Shown here: piece by piece, positions 1 through 7,955 of the stretch
Layout of the letters: every line of letters starts with the position of its first letter
How positions within the stretch are numbered: the stretch's first letter is position 1
Source: Myxococcales bacterium
Lineage (GTDB): Bacteria > Myxococcota > Myxococcia > Myxococcales > JAKAPL01
DNA: 58,504 bases
Reading direction: 5' to 3'
Assembly (NCBI GenBank): GCA_021783235.1
Contig: JAJXUD010000023.1
Coordinates: 1-58,504 of the forward strand
The notes under the pieces: generated by a model
Seen by the model: only the letters and a program-made list of their open reading frames with translations
Told to the model about the DNA's origin: nothing
The model's database searches: none
Program-made: the position numbers and the translations under genes

Positions 1-142
1 AGTCTCCCCCCCGGCCCCCCCTCCACCCCTCCGGGAACAGGCGCAGAGAAGACTCGTTCCGAGTCTCGTCAGTACGGCGGCGACTCATGAAGGTCAGATC
101 CCATGAGTGCAGGTCATACAAGCGCCGTCGCCGCCGACCAGG
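1..142. other. Gene-free window edge with two short inverted repeats
   Basis: No coding region is convincing here. Two inverted repeats are visible. AGACTCG-TTC-CGAGTCT at 50-66 is a 7-bp stem with a 3-nt loop. ACTCATG...CATGAGT at 83-108 is a 7-bp stem with a 12-nt loop. Neither is followed by a T tract on either strand, so they are not classical intrinsic terminators. They could be an operator or a transcript 3' structure for smc, which ends at 143. Confidence 0.35.
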
Positions 143-156
143 CTAGGCGGCGACGG
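125..156 (-). terminator. Hairpin spanning the smc stop codon
   Basis: CCGTCGCCGCC (125-135) and GGCGGCGACGG (146-156) form a perfect 11-bp GC stem with a 10-nt loop. The loop contains the TAG stop of smc (143-145 read on the minus strand). No U tract follows, so Rho-independent termination is uncertain. The stem could instead protect the 3' end or simply reflect Ala/Val codon usage. Confidence 0.35.
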
Positions 157-3100
157 TCGCCTCGCGCTTGTCGGTGAAGCGGACGCTCACGAGCTTCGAG
201 CAGCCCGGATCTTCCATGGTCACACCGTAGAGGGTGTCGGCGATCTCCATCGTCCGCTTGTTGTGCGTGATGAGGATGAACTGCGAGAGCCGGCTCATCT
301 CGCGGACCATGTCGTTGTAACGGCCGACGTTCCCCTCGTCGAGCGGAGCGTCGACCTCGTCGAGAAGGCAGAACGGCGTCGGCTTGATGAGGAAGATCGC
401 GAAGATGAGCCCGACGGCGGTGAGCGCCTTCTCGCCGCCGGAGAGCAGGTTGACGCTCTGGAGCCGCTTGCCGGGCGGCTGAGCGACGATCTCGATCCCA
501 GCCTCGAGCGGGTCGTCGGCGCCCTCGGAGAGGACCAGCCCCGCCTTGCCGCCCGCGAAGAGCCGCGGGAAGACCTCGGAGAAGCGCTGGTTCACGAGCT
601 CGAACGTCTCCCGGAAGCGCTCCCGGCTCGTCCGGTTCATCCGGGCGATGGCCTGCCGCAGCCGGTCGAGGCTCTGCTCGAGATCCTGCTGCTGGCCGCG
701 CAAGAAGTCGAACCGCTCGGTGACCTCGCGGAGCTCCTCGATGGCCATGAGGTTCACCTCGCCCATCCGGGCGAGCGCCTGCTTGAGCTCGGCCAGCCGC
801 GTCTCGCCCTCGGCGCCCGGGGGCGGCTCGAGGTGGAAGCGGCTCACCTCGATCGAGACGTCGGCGTCGTGCTTCTCCGCGAGGGATGAGACGACGTGGC
901 CCTGCTCGAGCCGCTTCTCTCGAAGTTGAAGCTGGGCGTCGGAGAGGGCGCCCCGGCAGCCCTCAAGTCGCTGCCGCTCCTCGCGAAGGGCGCCTTCGAG
1001 CCGCGAGAGATCCGCCGCGGCCGCCTCGCGGCGGGACGAGTGGCCCTGGCGCTCCTCCACGAGCACGAGGGCTCGCTCGTTCAGCTCCGCGAGCGCCACC
1101 TCGGCGCGGCCGAGATCCTCCGCGAGGAGCCCGATGCGCTCGTCCGCCTGCGAGAGCTCCGCCGCGAGCGTCTCGGCGCGGCGCGCCCCCTCGACGAGCG
1201 CCCGCTCGGTCTCGCCGCGCTGGCGCGCCATCGCCTCCCGACGCTCGCTCGCGGCGGCGGCCTCTACCTTGCGAGCGGTCAGCTCCCGCCCGGCGGCCTC
1301 GCGCTCCCCCGCGACGGTGGCCAGCTCCAGCTTGGCGGCGGCCAGCTCGGCCTCCCGGCGCTCGAGCTCGGCGCGGGACTCCTCGCGCTCCCGCCGCGCC
1401 AGGGCGTCCTCTGAATCCAGCTCGGCGAGCTGCCCGTCGACCGAGCGCCGCTCCTCGGCCAACCGCTCGAGCCGGGAGCGGGTGCGCCCGAGATCCTCGC
1501 CCGCCCCCGCGAGATCCCGTTCGCGGTGCGCGAAGTTCAGCTCCTCGGCGTGGGCGTCCCGAGCGAGCCCGCGCAAGTCGCCGTCGAGCTGCGCGGCACG
1601 CGAGGCGAGCTCGTGCTCGTCGGCGGAGAGGCCGAGAAGCCGGGCATCGAGCGAGGCGACGACGCCAGTGAGCTCGGCGATCTCGCGCCGTTGCTGCAGC
1701 TCGCCGGCGCCGCGGCCGTCGGCGGTGCCACCGGAGAGCGCCCCGCGCGCCCAGAGGACCTCGCCTCCGAGAGTCGCGAGGGTCGCCTCGACGCCAGCGT
1801 CCCGCAGCTCGAGCGCGTCCTCGAGACCCCGGACGACGACGACGCCCTGGAGGAGCTCCCGCGCGACCGGCGCGAACTCAACGGCCACCTGTGCGAGGTC
1901 GATCGCAAAGCCCACGATGCCCGGGTGCGCGGGAAGCTCGGCGGCGGGCCGCTCGACCGACGCGGCACCCGCGACCGGCACGAACGTGCAACGGCCCTCC
2001 CCCGACGCCGCGAGCCAGCGTGCGATCGCGACGGCGTCCGCCCTCTCCTCGACGAGCACGTGCTGCAGCCGCTCGCCGAGCACCGCCTCGATCGCGGTCT
2101 CCGCCTCGACCGGCACGCGGATCGCGTCGGCGACGAGCCCGCGCACGCGAGCCCCCTCGGGCCGCTCGCCCGACTCCAGCATGACGGCGCGGACGCCCCG
2201 ATCGCAGCCCTCGTAGCTCCGCTGCAGGTCGAGGAGCGACTGGAGGCGGGAGCGGCGGGACGACAGCTCATCCTTCACCTTCCCGAGCTCCTCGCGGCAG
2301 CCGCCCAGCCGCTCTCGGGTCCCGACGAGCGACCGCTCGGTCTCGTCGCGCCTCCCCGCGAGGCTCAGCTTGAGCTGCCGGGTCTCCTCGAGGAGCTGGG
2401 CCTGTTCGCCCCGCCGCCTTTCGATCTCGGCGAGCCGCTGTGAGAGCGAGCCGGTTTCGCGCTCGTTCTCCTCGCGCCGCGAGACGAGCTCGGGGCGGCG
2501 CCGCTCGAGCCCGGCGATCCGCTGCTCGAGCGCCGACAGCGACGAACCGAGCTCCCGCGCCGCCTTCTGCCCGCTCTCGGTCGCGAGCTGCCGCTCGCGC
2601 TCCCGGGCGGCGAGCGCCGCCGCCTTGGGCTCGAGCTCCGCGAGGGCACGCGCCTGGGCCTCGCAGAGCTGCGCGAGCTGCTCGAGGCCGCTCCGTTGCT
2701 CCTCGAGCGCCCGCTCGAACTCACCGCGGCGCTCCGAGAGCCTCTCGAGCTCCCGCAGCCGTTGCGCGCGGCTCTCGCGCAGCCGCTCCAGCTCGCGGGC
2801 GCCGAACTCGATCGCCTGGCGACGCTCCGACCTCCCGAGCTCGACCTCGTGGCTCCGCCGGTCGCAATCGGCGAGCTCGCGATCGATGGCCTCGAGCACC
2901 TCGCGCCCCCGGACGATGGCGAGGTCGAGCTCCTCGGTCGCGAGGGCGCCCCGCTTCTCGTCCTCCTCGAGCGCCTCGAGCCGCCCGGCGAGGTGGCCGG
3001 CGAGCGCCTGCAGCTCGAGCCAGCGCAGCGCACCGAGCCAGAGCTCGAGCTCGCGGATCTCGCCCTTGACCCGCCGGTACTTCTCGGCCTTCTTCGCCTG

Positions 3101-3733
3101 CCGATCGAGGCTCTCCCGTCGCTTCTCGAGCTCCTGCACGATGTCGTTCACGCGGGCGAGGTTCTGCTCGGTGAACTCCATCTTTCGCTCGGCGGCCTTC
3201 TTGCGCGCCTTGTACTTCGTGATGCCGGCCGCCTCCTCGATGATGGCGCGCCGGTCCTCGGGCTTCGCGTTGACGATGAGCCCGATCCGCCCCTGCTCGA
3301 TGATGCTGTAGGCGCGCGTCCCGACGCCCGTGCCGAGGAAGAGCTCGGTGATGTCCATCAACCGGCACGGGGTCTGATTGACGAGGTACTCGCTCTCCCC
3401 CGAGCGAAAGAGGCGCCGCTGCACCGTGATCTCGGAGAAGCCCTGGTAGCGGGTGGGCACCTCGGAGGGCCGGTCGTTCTGGAAGGTGAGCGCCACCTCG
3501 GCGAGCCCGCTCGGCGGCTGGATCTCGCTGCCGTTGAAGATGACGTCCTCCATGGACCGGCCGCGCAGATGCTTCGCGCTCTGCTCGCCCATCACCCAGC
3601 GGATGGCGTCGACGACGTTCGACTTGCCGCAGCCGTTCGGGCCGACGATGCCGGTGATGCCGTCGTCGAAGGAGATGATCGTCCGGTCGACGAACGACTT
3701 GAAGCCGGTGATCTCGAGGCGCTGGATCCGCAT
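143..3733 (-). CDS. smc: Chromosome segregation protein SMC
   Basis: Structural maintenance of chromosomes ATPase of about 1196 residues. It is expected to work with ScpA/ScpB on the nucleoid to organise and segregate replicated DNA. The N-terminal head has the Walker A loop GPNGCGKSN near residue 32. Two long Glu/Arg/Ala-rich coiled coils flank a hinge at roughly residues 510-650. The C-terminal head has the ABC signature NLLSGGEKALTAVG and Walker B LLDEVDAPLD. I start at the ATG at 3733 (MRIQRLEITGFKSF), where SMC homology begins and GGAG lies just upstream. An upstream in-frame start at 3805 only adds low-complexity sequence. Length is typical of bacterial SMC. No scpA or scpB is visible in the window. 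Confidence 0.97.
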   Translation of the reverse strand: MRIQRLEITGFKSFVDRTIISFDDGITGIVGPNGCGKSNVVDAIRWVMGEQSAKHLRGRSMEDVIFNGSEIQPPSGLAEVALTFQNDRPSEVPTRYQGFSEITVQRRLFRSGESEYLVNQTPCRLMDITELFLGTGVGTRAYSIIEQGRIGLIVNAKPEDRRAIIEEAAGITKYKARKKAAERKMEFTEQNLARVNDIVQELEKRRESLDRQAKKAEKYRRVKGEIRELELWLGALRWLELQALAGHLAGRLEALEEDEKRGALATEELDLAIVRGREVLEAIDRELADCDRRSHEVELGRSERRQAIEFGARELERLRESRAQRLRELERLSERRGEFERALEEQRSGLEQLAQLCEAQARALAELEPKAAALAARERERQLATESGQKAARELGSSLSALEQRIAGLERRRPELVSRREENERETGSLSQRLAEIERRRGEQAQLLEETRQLKLSLAGRRDETERSLVGTRERLGGCREELGKVKDELSSRRSRLQSLLDLQRSYEGCDRGVRAVMLESGERPEGARVRGLVADAIRVPVEAETAIEAVLGERLQHVLVEERADAVAIARWLAASGEGRCTFVPVAGAASVERPAAELPAHPGIVGFAIDLAQVAVEFAPVARELLQGVVVVRGLEDALELRDAGVEATLATLGGEVLWARGALSGGTADGRGAGELQQRREIAELTGVVASLDARLLGLSADEHELASRAAQLDGDLRGLARDAHAEELNFAHRERDLAGAGEDLGRTRSRLERLAEERRSVDGQLAELDSEDALARREREESRAELERREAELAAAKLELATVAGEREAAGRELTARKVEAAAASERREAMARQRGETERALVEGARRAETLAAELSQADERIGLLAEDLGRAEVALAELNERALVLVEERQGHSSRREAAAADLSRLEGALREERQRLEGCRGALSDAQLQLREKRLEQGHVVSSLAEKHDADVSIEVSRFHLEPPPGAEGETRLAELKQALARMGEVNLMAIEELREVTERFDFLRGQQQDLEQSLDRLRQAIARMNRTSRERFRETFELVNQRFSEVFPRLFAGGKAGLVLSEGADDPLEAGIEIVAQPPGKRLQSVNLLSGGEKALTAVGLIFAIFLIKPTPFCLLDEVDAPLDEGNVGRYNDMVREMSRLSQFILITHNKRTMEIADTLYGVTMEDPGCSKLVSVRFTDKREATVAA

Positions 3734-3820
3734 TTCCACTCCGGGTGGGCTGTCTCGCGAGCGAGGGGAGGACGAATATCGGGTCCCCCTGACACCCCTC
3801 CCCACGCGACCGCGGAGCCG

Positions 3821-4045
3821 CTACCCGCAGGTCCCGCCGAAGCAGGTGGCGCCCGAGCTACAGGAGTAGCCGCAGCCGCCGCAATTGCTCGGGTCGCTCG
3901 AGATGTCGGTGCAGCTCCCCTCGCAACAGATGAGCCCGCCGTCGGCGCAGAAACCGCCGTCGCTCGAGCAGACGCTGCTCGCGGGCGGCGCGGAGGAGCC
4001 GCCGCAGGCGACGAGCATCAGGGTGAAGAGGAGGACGCGCCGCAT
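3821..4045 (-). CDS. Small Cys-rich lipoprotein
   Basis: A 74-residue predicted lipoprotein. The signal peptide MRRVLLFTLMLVAC ends in the lipobox LVAC, so Cys14 would be lipidated. The mature part is only 60 residues and is packed with cysteines. It carries the signature CTDISSDPSNCGGCG followed by two further cysteines. This C-x-D-P-x-NCG-x-CG pattern recurs, often in tandem, in secreted proteins of Myxococcota; here it stands alone. Disulfides are likely, and the function is unknown. It lies upstream of smc on the same strand with an 87-bp gap, and is divergent from the MFS gene. Confidence 0.75.
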   Translation of the reverse strand: MRRVLLFTLMLVACGGSSAPPASSVCSSDGGFCADGGLICCEGSCTDISSDPSNCGGCGYSCSSGATCFGGTCG

Positions 4046-4096
4046 GGGCCGATTGAACCCCCGACCGGTGCGCCGGTCAACGGTTACCTACCCGTG

Positions 4097-4125
4097 GCGA
4101 CAGCCGTCGGGCCGCTCGCTATGCT
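4097..4125 (+). promoter_or_regulatory. Sigma-70-like promoter, probably leaderless
   Basis: A -35 hexamer GCGACA (4097-4102), a 17-bp spacer and a -10 hexamer TATGCT (4120-4125) sit 6 nt before the ATG of the MFS gene at 4132. Transcription would start at or next to the A of the start codon. No Shine-Dalgarno is present between the -10 and the ATG, which supports a leaderless mRNA. Confidence 0.55.
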
Positions 4126-4131
4126 CGGGGC

Positions 4132-5361
4132 ATGAAGCTGCCCTCCCCCCTCCGGCCGCTTCGCGAGCTGACGCCCCGCGAACGGAGCGCGGTGGTGGCG
4201 AGCTTCCTCGGCTGGACGCTCGACGCCTTCGACTTCTTCCTGCTCGTCTTCGTGCTGCCGGACGTCGCCCGGACGTTCCATCGCTCCGTGAGCGAGGTTT
4301 CGACGGCGCTCTTCGTCACGCTGGCGCTCCGGCCGGTGGGGGCCCTCCTCTTCGGCCTTCTCGCCGACCGCTTCGGCCGCCGCCCGGCGATGATCTGGAA
4401 CGTCCTCAGCTTCTCGCTCATCGAGCTCGCCTCCGCCTTCGCCCCCTCCCTGCCCATCTTCCTCGGGCTGCGGGCGCTCTACGGCGTCGCGATGGGCGGG
4501 GAGTGGGGCGTCGGCGCCTCGCTCGCCATGGAGACCGTTCGGCCCGAGGCGCGCGGCGTCGTGTCGGGGCTCCTGCAGGAGGGTTACGCCATTGGCTACC
4601 TGCTCGCGGCGCTCGCCTTCGAGGGGCTCTTTTCGATCGCCGGTTGGCGCGGCCTCTTCGTCGCGGGGGTCGCGCCGGCGCTGCTCGCGCTCTACGTCCG
4701 CTCGCACGTCGAGGAGTCGCCCAGCTTCGCGCTGGCCCGCGGGCCAACCCGAGCCTCGGCGGGCTCACTGTGGGAGGCGGTGCGGCGAAACGCGGCCCGC
4801 TTCGGCTACCTCGTCGTGCTCATGACGCTCTTCAACCTCTTCAGCCACGGCACGCAGGATCTCTACCCGACGTTCCTGCGCGCGCAGCGGAAGCTCTCGG
4901 CCCACGAGGTCGGGCTCGTCGCCGTCGTCTACAACCTCGGCGCGCTCGCCGGGGGGATTGCCTTCGGCGCGCTCTCGGAGCGGCTCGGCAGACGAAGGGC
5001 CATCGCGAGCGCGGCGCTGCTGGCGCTGCCCCTCGTGCCGCTCTGGGCGTTCGGCAAAGGGGCCTTGGCGCTCGGCCTCGGAGCGTTCCTCCTCCAATTC
5101 GCCGTCCAGGGCGCCTGGGGTGTCGTTCCGGCGCACCTCGTCGAGCTGTCGCCCGAGGGGGTTCGGGGGACGTTCCCGGGACTGACCTACCAGCTCGGCA
5201 ACCTCCTCGCGTCGGCGAATGCCCCGCTCCAGGCGGCGCTGGCCGCGCGCGCGGGGGGCGACTATGCGAGCGTCCTCGCGGGCAGCGCAGCGCTGGTAGC
5301 GGTCCTCCTCGCCGGCTGGACGCTCCTCGGCCGCGAGGCCCGGGGTGGAGAGCTCGCCTGA
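4132..5361 (+). CDS. MFS transporter (metabolite:H+ symporter type)
   Basis: A 409-residue major facilitator superfamily permease with about 12 hydrophobic segments. The first helix carries the WTLDAFDFF motif and the loop between helices 2 and 3 has GLLADRFGRRPAM, the MFS signature. GGEWGVGASLAMETV in helix 4-5 resembles the sialate/lactate permease branch (NanT/JEN-like), whose members carry organic acids with protons. A second half-repeat of the loop motif (GALSERLGRRRAIA) follows in the C-terminal bundle. The substrate cannot be assigned from sequence. The ATG at 4132 has no SD but a -10 element directly upstream. The GST gene follows 81 bp downstream on the same strand. Confidence 0.88.
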   Translation: MKLPSPLRPLRELTPRERSAVVASFLGWTLDAFDFFLLVFVLPDVARTFHRSVSEVSTALFVTLALRPVGALLFGLLADRFGRRPAMIWNVLSFSLIELASAFAPSLPIFLGLRALYGVAMGGEWGVGASLAMETVRPEARGVVSGLLQEGYAIGYLLAALAFEGLFSIAGWRGLFVAGVAPALLALYVRSHVEESPSFALARGPTRASAGSLWEAVRRNAARFGYLVVLMTLFNLFSHGTQDLYPTFLRAQRKLSAHEVGLVAVVYNLGALAGGIAFGALSERLGRRRAIASAALLALPLVPLWAFGKGALALGLGAFLLQFAVQGAWGVVPAHLVELSPEGVRGTFPGLTYQLGNLLASANAPLQAALAARAGGDYASVLAGSAALVAVLLAGWTLLGREARGGELA

Positions 5362-5442
5362 ACGGGCCCTCGTCGAGCGACTCCTCTCTTGAACCTCGGC
5401 GGCGATCCAGGCATCTTCGCGGCTCCTTCGAGGAGACTCCCG

Positions 5443-6054
5443 ATGAAGCTCTTTTACGTCCCCGGCACCTGTTCCCTCTCCCCCCACATCGTCGCCCGCG
5501 AGGCCGGGCTGCCAGTGGACCTCGAGCTGGTCGATCGGCAGAGCAAGCAGACCTCCGCGGGGCGCGACTACAAGGCCCTCAACCCGAAGGGCTACGTCCC
5601 GGCGCTTCAGCTCGACGACGGCCAGATCCTCACCGAGGGGACGGTCATCGTCCAGTACCTCGCCGACCAGAAGCCCGCGACGAAGCTCGCGCCTCCGGCC
5701 GGCACGATGGAGCGTTACCGGCTGATGGAGTGGCTCAACTTCATCGCCACCGAGCTGCACAAGGGCGTCTCGCCGCTCTTCAACCCGAAGCTCCCCGACG
5801 AATTGCGGAAGACGACGCTCGAGCGGCTGAACGACCGGCTCGGGCAGGTCGAGCGGCGGCTCGCCGAGAAGCCCTACCTGATGGGCGATGCGTTCTCGGT
5901 CGCGGACGCCTATCTCTTCGTCGTCCTCTTCTGGTGCAAGAAGCGGCTCGGCGTCCCGATGGGCCCCTTCCCGGCCATCGAACGGCAGTACGGAAAGCTC
6001 GCCGAGCGGCCCGCCGTCGCCGCGGCGCTGAAGGAAGAGGGGCTCGTGGCCTGA
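5443..6054 (+). CDS. gstA: Beta-class glutathione S-transferase
   Basis: A 203-residue cytosolic GST. The N-terminal thioredoxin-like domain begins MKLFYVPGTCSLSPH; Cys10 is the hallmark catalytic residue of beta-class bacterial GSTs. The thioredoxin-fold motifs NPKGYVPAL (cis-Pro) and LTEGTVIVQYLAD bind glutathione. The helical C-terminal domain has IATELHKGVSPLF, whose His matches the second conserved residue in E. coli GstA, and the capping motif FSVADAYLF. The start at 5443 follows AGGAG (5431-5435). An upstream in-frame start at 5389 would add 18 residues absent from the family. The likely role is conjugation of electrophiles or disulfide reduction. Confidence 0.93.
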   Translation: MKLFYVPGTCSLSPHIVAREAGLPVDLELVDRQSKQTSAGRDYKALNPKGYVPALQLDDGQILTEGTVIVQYLADQKPATKLAPPAGTMERYRLMEWLNFIATELHKGVSPLFNPKLPDELRKTTLERLNDRLGQVERRLAEKPYLMGDAFSVADAYLFVVLFWCKKRLGVPMGPFPAIERQYGKLAERPAVAAALKEEGLVA

Positions 6055-6056
6055 GC

Positions 6057-7853
6057 TCAGCCGCCGGGCAGCGGGGCGAGCAGCGAGGTGGCGGCCGAAA
6101 ACGACTGCCGCACCTCGCGGTCGAAGGAGATCTGGGGGCCGGCGAGGAGCTCCCCTTCCGGCCCGACGACGCCGACGAGGCTCGCGCCGTGCGGTCCGAT
6201 CTCGAGCAGGACCTTGTCGCGCCCGACCAGCGCCGCGTAGCCCTGCGGAATCTCCGTCCCGCAGGCGGCGACGAGCGGCGGCGCGGAGCGCGGCTCGCCG
6301 TGCCAGAGGTCGGCCCCCATGCCCGGCCCCTGCGGAAGCCGGGCGCCGAGCCAGCCGAGCAGAGTCGGGAGCACGTCTTGGTGGATCGAGGGCCCCGAAA
6401 GCGAGCGCGGCCGCTCGCCGGGCAGGTGCATCAAGAGCGGCACCCGGATCTGCTCGTCATCCAGCCGGCTGCCGTGCATGAGGACGCCGTGCTCCCGGAA
6501 GGCCTCCCCGTGATCGCCCGTCACCACGAAGGCCGTTCGATCCCAGCGCCCGGCGGCGCGCAGGGCGTCGACGACGCGCTCGATGCGGTCGTCGGCGTCG
6601 CGTATCGAGCGCAGGTAGCGCTCGTGGACGGCTCGCACCGCCTTGCCGTCCTCCCAGATGTAGAAGGCATCGGGCTCGAGCGAGTGGTCCCCCTCGATCC
6701 AGTAGGGCCAGTGCGAGGCGTCGAGGAAGAGAATGGTGAAGGTGGGGCGGGCGTGCGGCGAGCGCACCCACTCCTCCGCCCAGCGGATGTTTCCGTCGTC
6801 CCGGTCGATCGGGTCCATCGGCGGCGTCGGCACCACGTCGGCCTCGCCGTGGGGCAGGATCTTGTCGGCGAGGTCGAAGTTCAGCGCCATGCTCTCCTTG
6901 AAGACCACCTGGTAGCCGGCGGCGTCGAAGGCGTGCAGCCCCACCGGTGATTCGCGGGTACCCCGGGCCGCCCAGTAGGAGGCGTCGAGGCCTGTGAGCA
7001 GCGAGAACATCGAGAGGTGGGTGCAGTTGGCCGGGCTGTAATGCGAGAGCCCCACGACCGACGACTCGGCGAGGGCCGAGACGTGCGGCATCGCCGCGAG
7101 CGCGTCCGCCCGCAGGCTCTCGACGACGACGAGGAAGACGTCCGGCCTGCTCCCGAGCCCGGTCGCCGGCTGCTCCTTGGCGAGCGATCGCCCCTCGGAA
7201 GGAGGCTCGGGGGGCGAAGGGAACTCGAGGTCGTCGTCGACGACCGAGGCGACGCGACGGGCGAACCAGCGGCCCGGGTGCGGCCTCCAGAGCATCGGCA
7301 CTGCATCGGCGAGCCCGGCGTACGGCTCGGCTCGAATGGCCCGGACGCCGCTCGCGCAGAGCATCACGACGAGCTCGGCCGCGAGCGCGCCCGCCCCCAG
7401 GCGGCGCCAGTCTGCCGGAAGCCCCATCGAGGCGTAAAAGCCCAGCAGGCAGCCGAGCGCAAGAAACAGGAGGGCGAGCGCCAGATCGATCCAGGTGAGG
7501 CCGAGCGTCCAGAGCGCCCCAACCTGGAAGAGATGGCCCACGTTGTTTCGGCCGAGGTGAGCTCCGACGAGCCCGAACGCCCAGGAATCGGCGGCGACGT
7601 AGAGCAGGTACGGGCCGCAGAGAGCGATGGCGAGCGCACGGCCCGCCCGGCCGAGGCGCGAGGCGGCCGCCGCGAAGAGCGCCCAGGCGGCCGCGAGGAA
7701 GAAGGCGTGAAGGGCGCCAGCCGCGGCGAGCAGCGCGACCTGGCCCGGGTGGTGCACTCCGCTCAGATGGCTCGCGCAGGGCAGCGCCGAGAGGAGGAGG
7801 ACTCCCACGAGGAGAATGAAGCCGAAGCCCCCATCGCGCTCTCGGATCGCCAA
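6057..7853 (-). CDS. Inner-membrane sulfatase-fold protein (YejM/LtaS-like)
   Basis: A 598-residue protein with about five N-terminal membrane helices (roughly residues 9-24, 38-62, 72-92, 119-140, 152-170) followed by a large alkaline-phosphatase/sulfatase-fold domain. The domain opens with PDVFLVVVESLRAD (Glu245 and Asp250 are candidate metal ligands). It continues with SPANCTHLSMFSLLTGL, where Thr278 is in the nucleophile position of LtaS-type phosphotransferases, and TGDHGEAFREHG. This architecture fits LtaS, EptA and YejM/PbgA relatives, which act on lipids at the outer face of the inner membrane. Which reaction it performs, if any, is not decided by the sequence. The start codon is TTG at 7853, with GGGAG upstream. 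The C terminus is 2 bp from the converging GST gene. Confidence 0.8.
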   Translation of the reverse strand: MAIRERDGGFGFILLVGVLLLSALPCASHLSGVHHPGQVALLAAAGALHAFFLAAAWALFAAAASRLGRAGRALAIALCGPYLLYVAADSWAFGLVGAHLGRNNVGHLFQVGALWTLGLTWIDLALALLFLALGCLLGFYASMGLPADWRRLGAGALAAELVVMLCASGVRAIRAEPYAGLADAVPMLWRPHPGRWFARRVASVVDDDLEFPSPPEPPSEGRSLAKEQPATGLGSRPDVFLVVVESLRADALAAMPHVSALAESSVVGLSHYSPANCTHLSMFSLLTGLDASYWAARGTRESPVGLHAFDAAGYQVVFKESMALNFDLADKILPHGEADVVPTPPMDPIDRDDGNIRWAEEWVRSPHARPTFTILFLDASHWPYWIEGDHSLEPDAFYIWEDGKAVRAVHERYLRSIRDADDRIERVVDALRAAGRWDRTAFVVTGDHGEAFREHGVLMHGSRLDDEQIRVPLLMHLPGERPRSLSGPSIHQDVLPTLLGWLGARLPQGPGMGADLWHGEPRSAPPLVAACGTEIPQGYAALVGRDKVLLEIGPHGASLVGVVGPEGELLAGPQISFDREVRQSFSAATSLLAPLPGG

Positions 7854-7891
7854 GACTCGTTCTCCCTCGCGCCCCGCCGCGGGGGTTGCGA

Positions 7892-7922
7892 CGTATAGCC
7901 GGAGGAGAGCTGGCGCGCCAGC
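7892..7922 (-). promoter_or_regulatory. Promoter candidate with palindrome over the -35
   Basis: On the minus strand a -10-like TATACG (7892-7897) lies about 38 nt before the TTG start of the sulfatase-like gene. A perfect 14-bp palindrome GCTGGCGCGCCAGC (7909-7922) covers the position of the -35 box, whose match (TGGCGC) is poor. This could be an operator that controls the gene separately from the upstream two-component operon. Confidence 0.35.
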
Positions 7923-7955
7923 CGCTTCACTCGATCGATCCGGGCGCCGCCCCGC

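Noticed and set aside
3733-3805. Upstream extension of smc to 3805
   Set aside because: The added 24 residues have no homology to SMC N termini and lie before a good SD and ATG.
7854-7955. A sigma-54 -24/-12 promoter next to the NtrC-type regulator
   Set aside because: No TGGC-N8-TTGC pattern was found with correct spacing. The palindrome TGGCGCGCCA is not a -24/-12 element.
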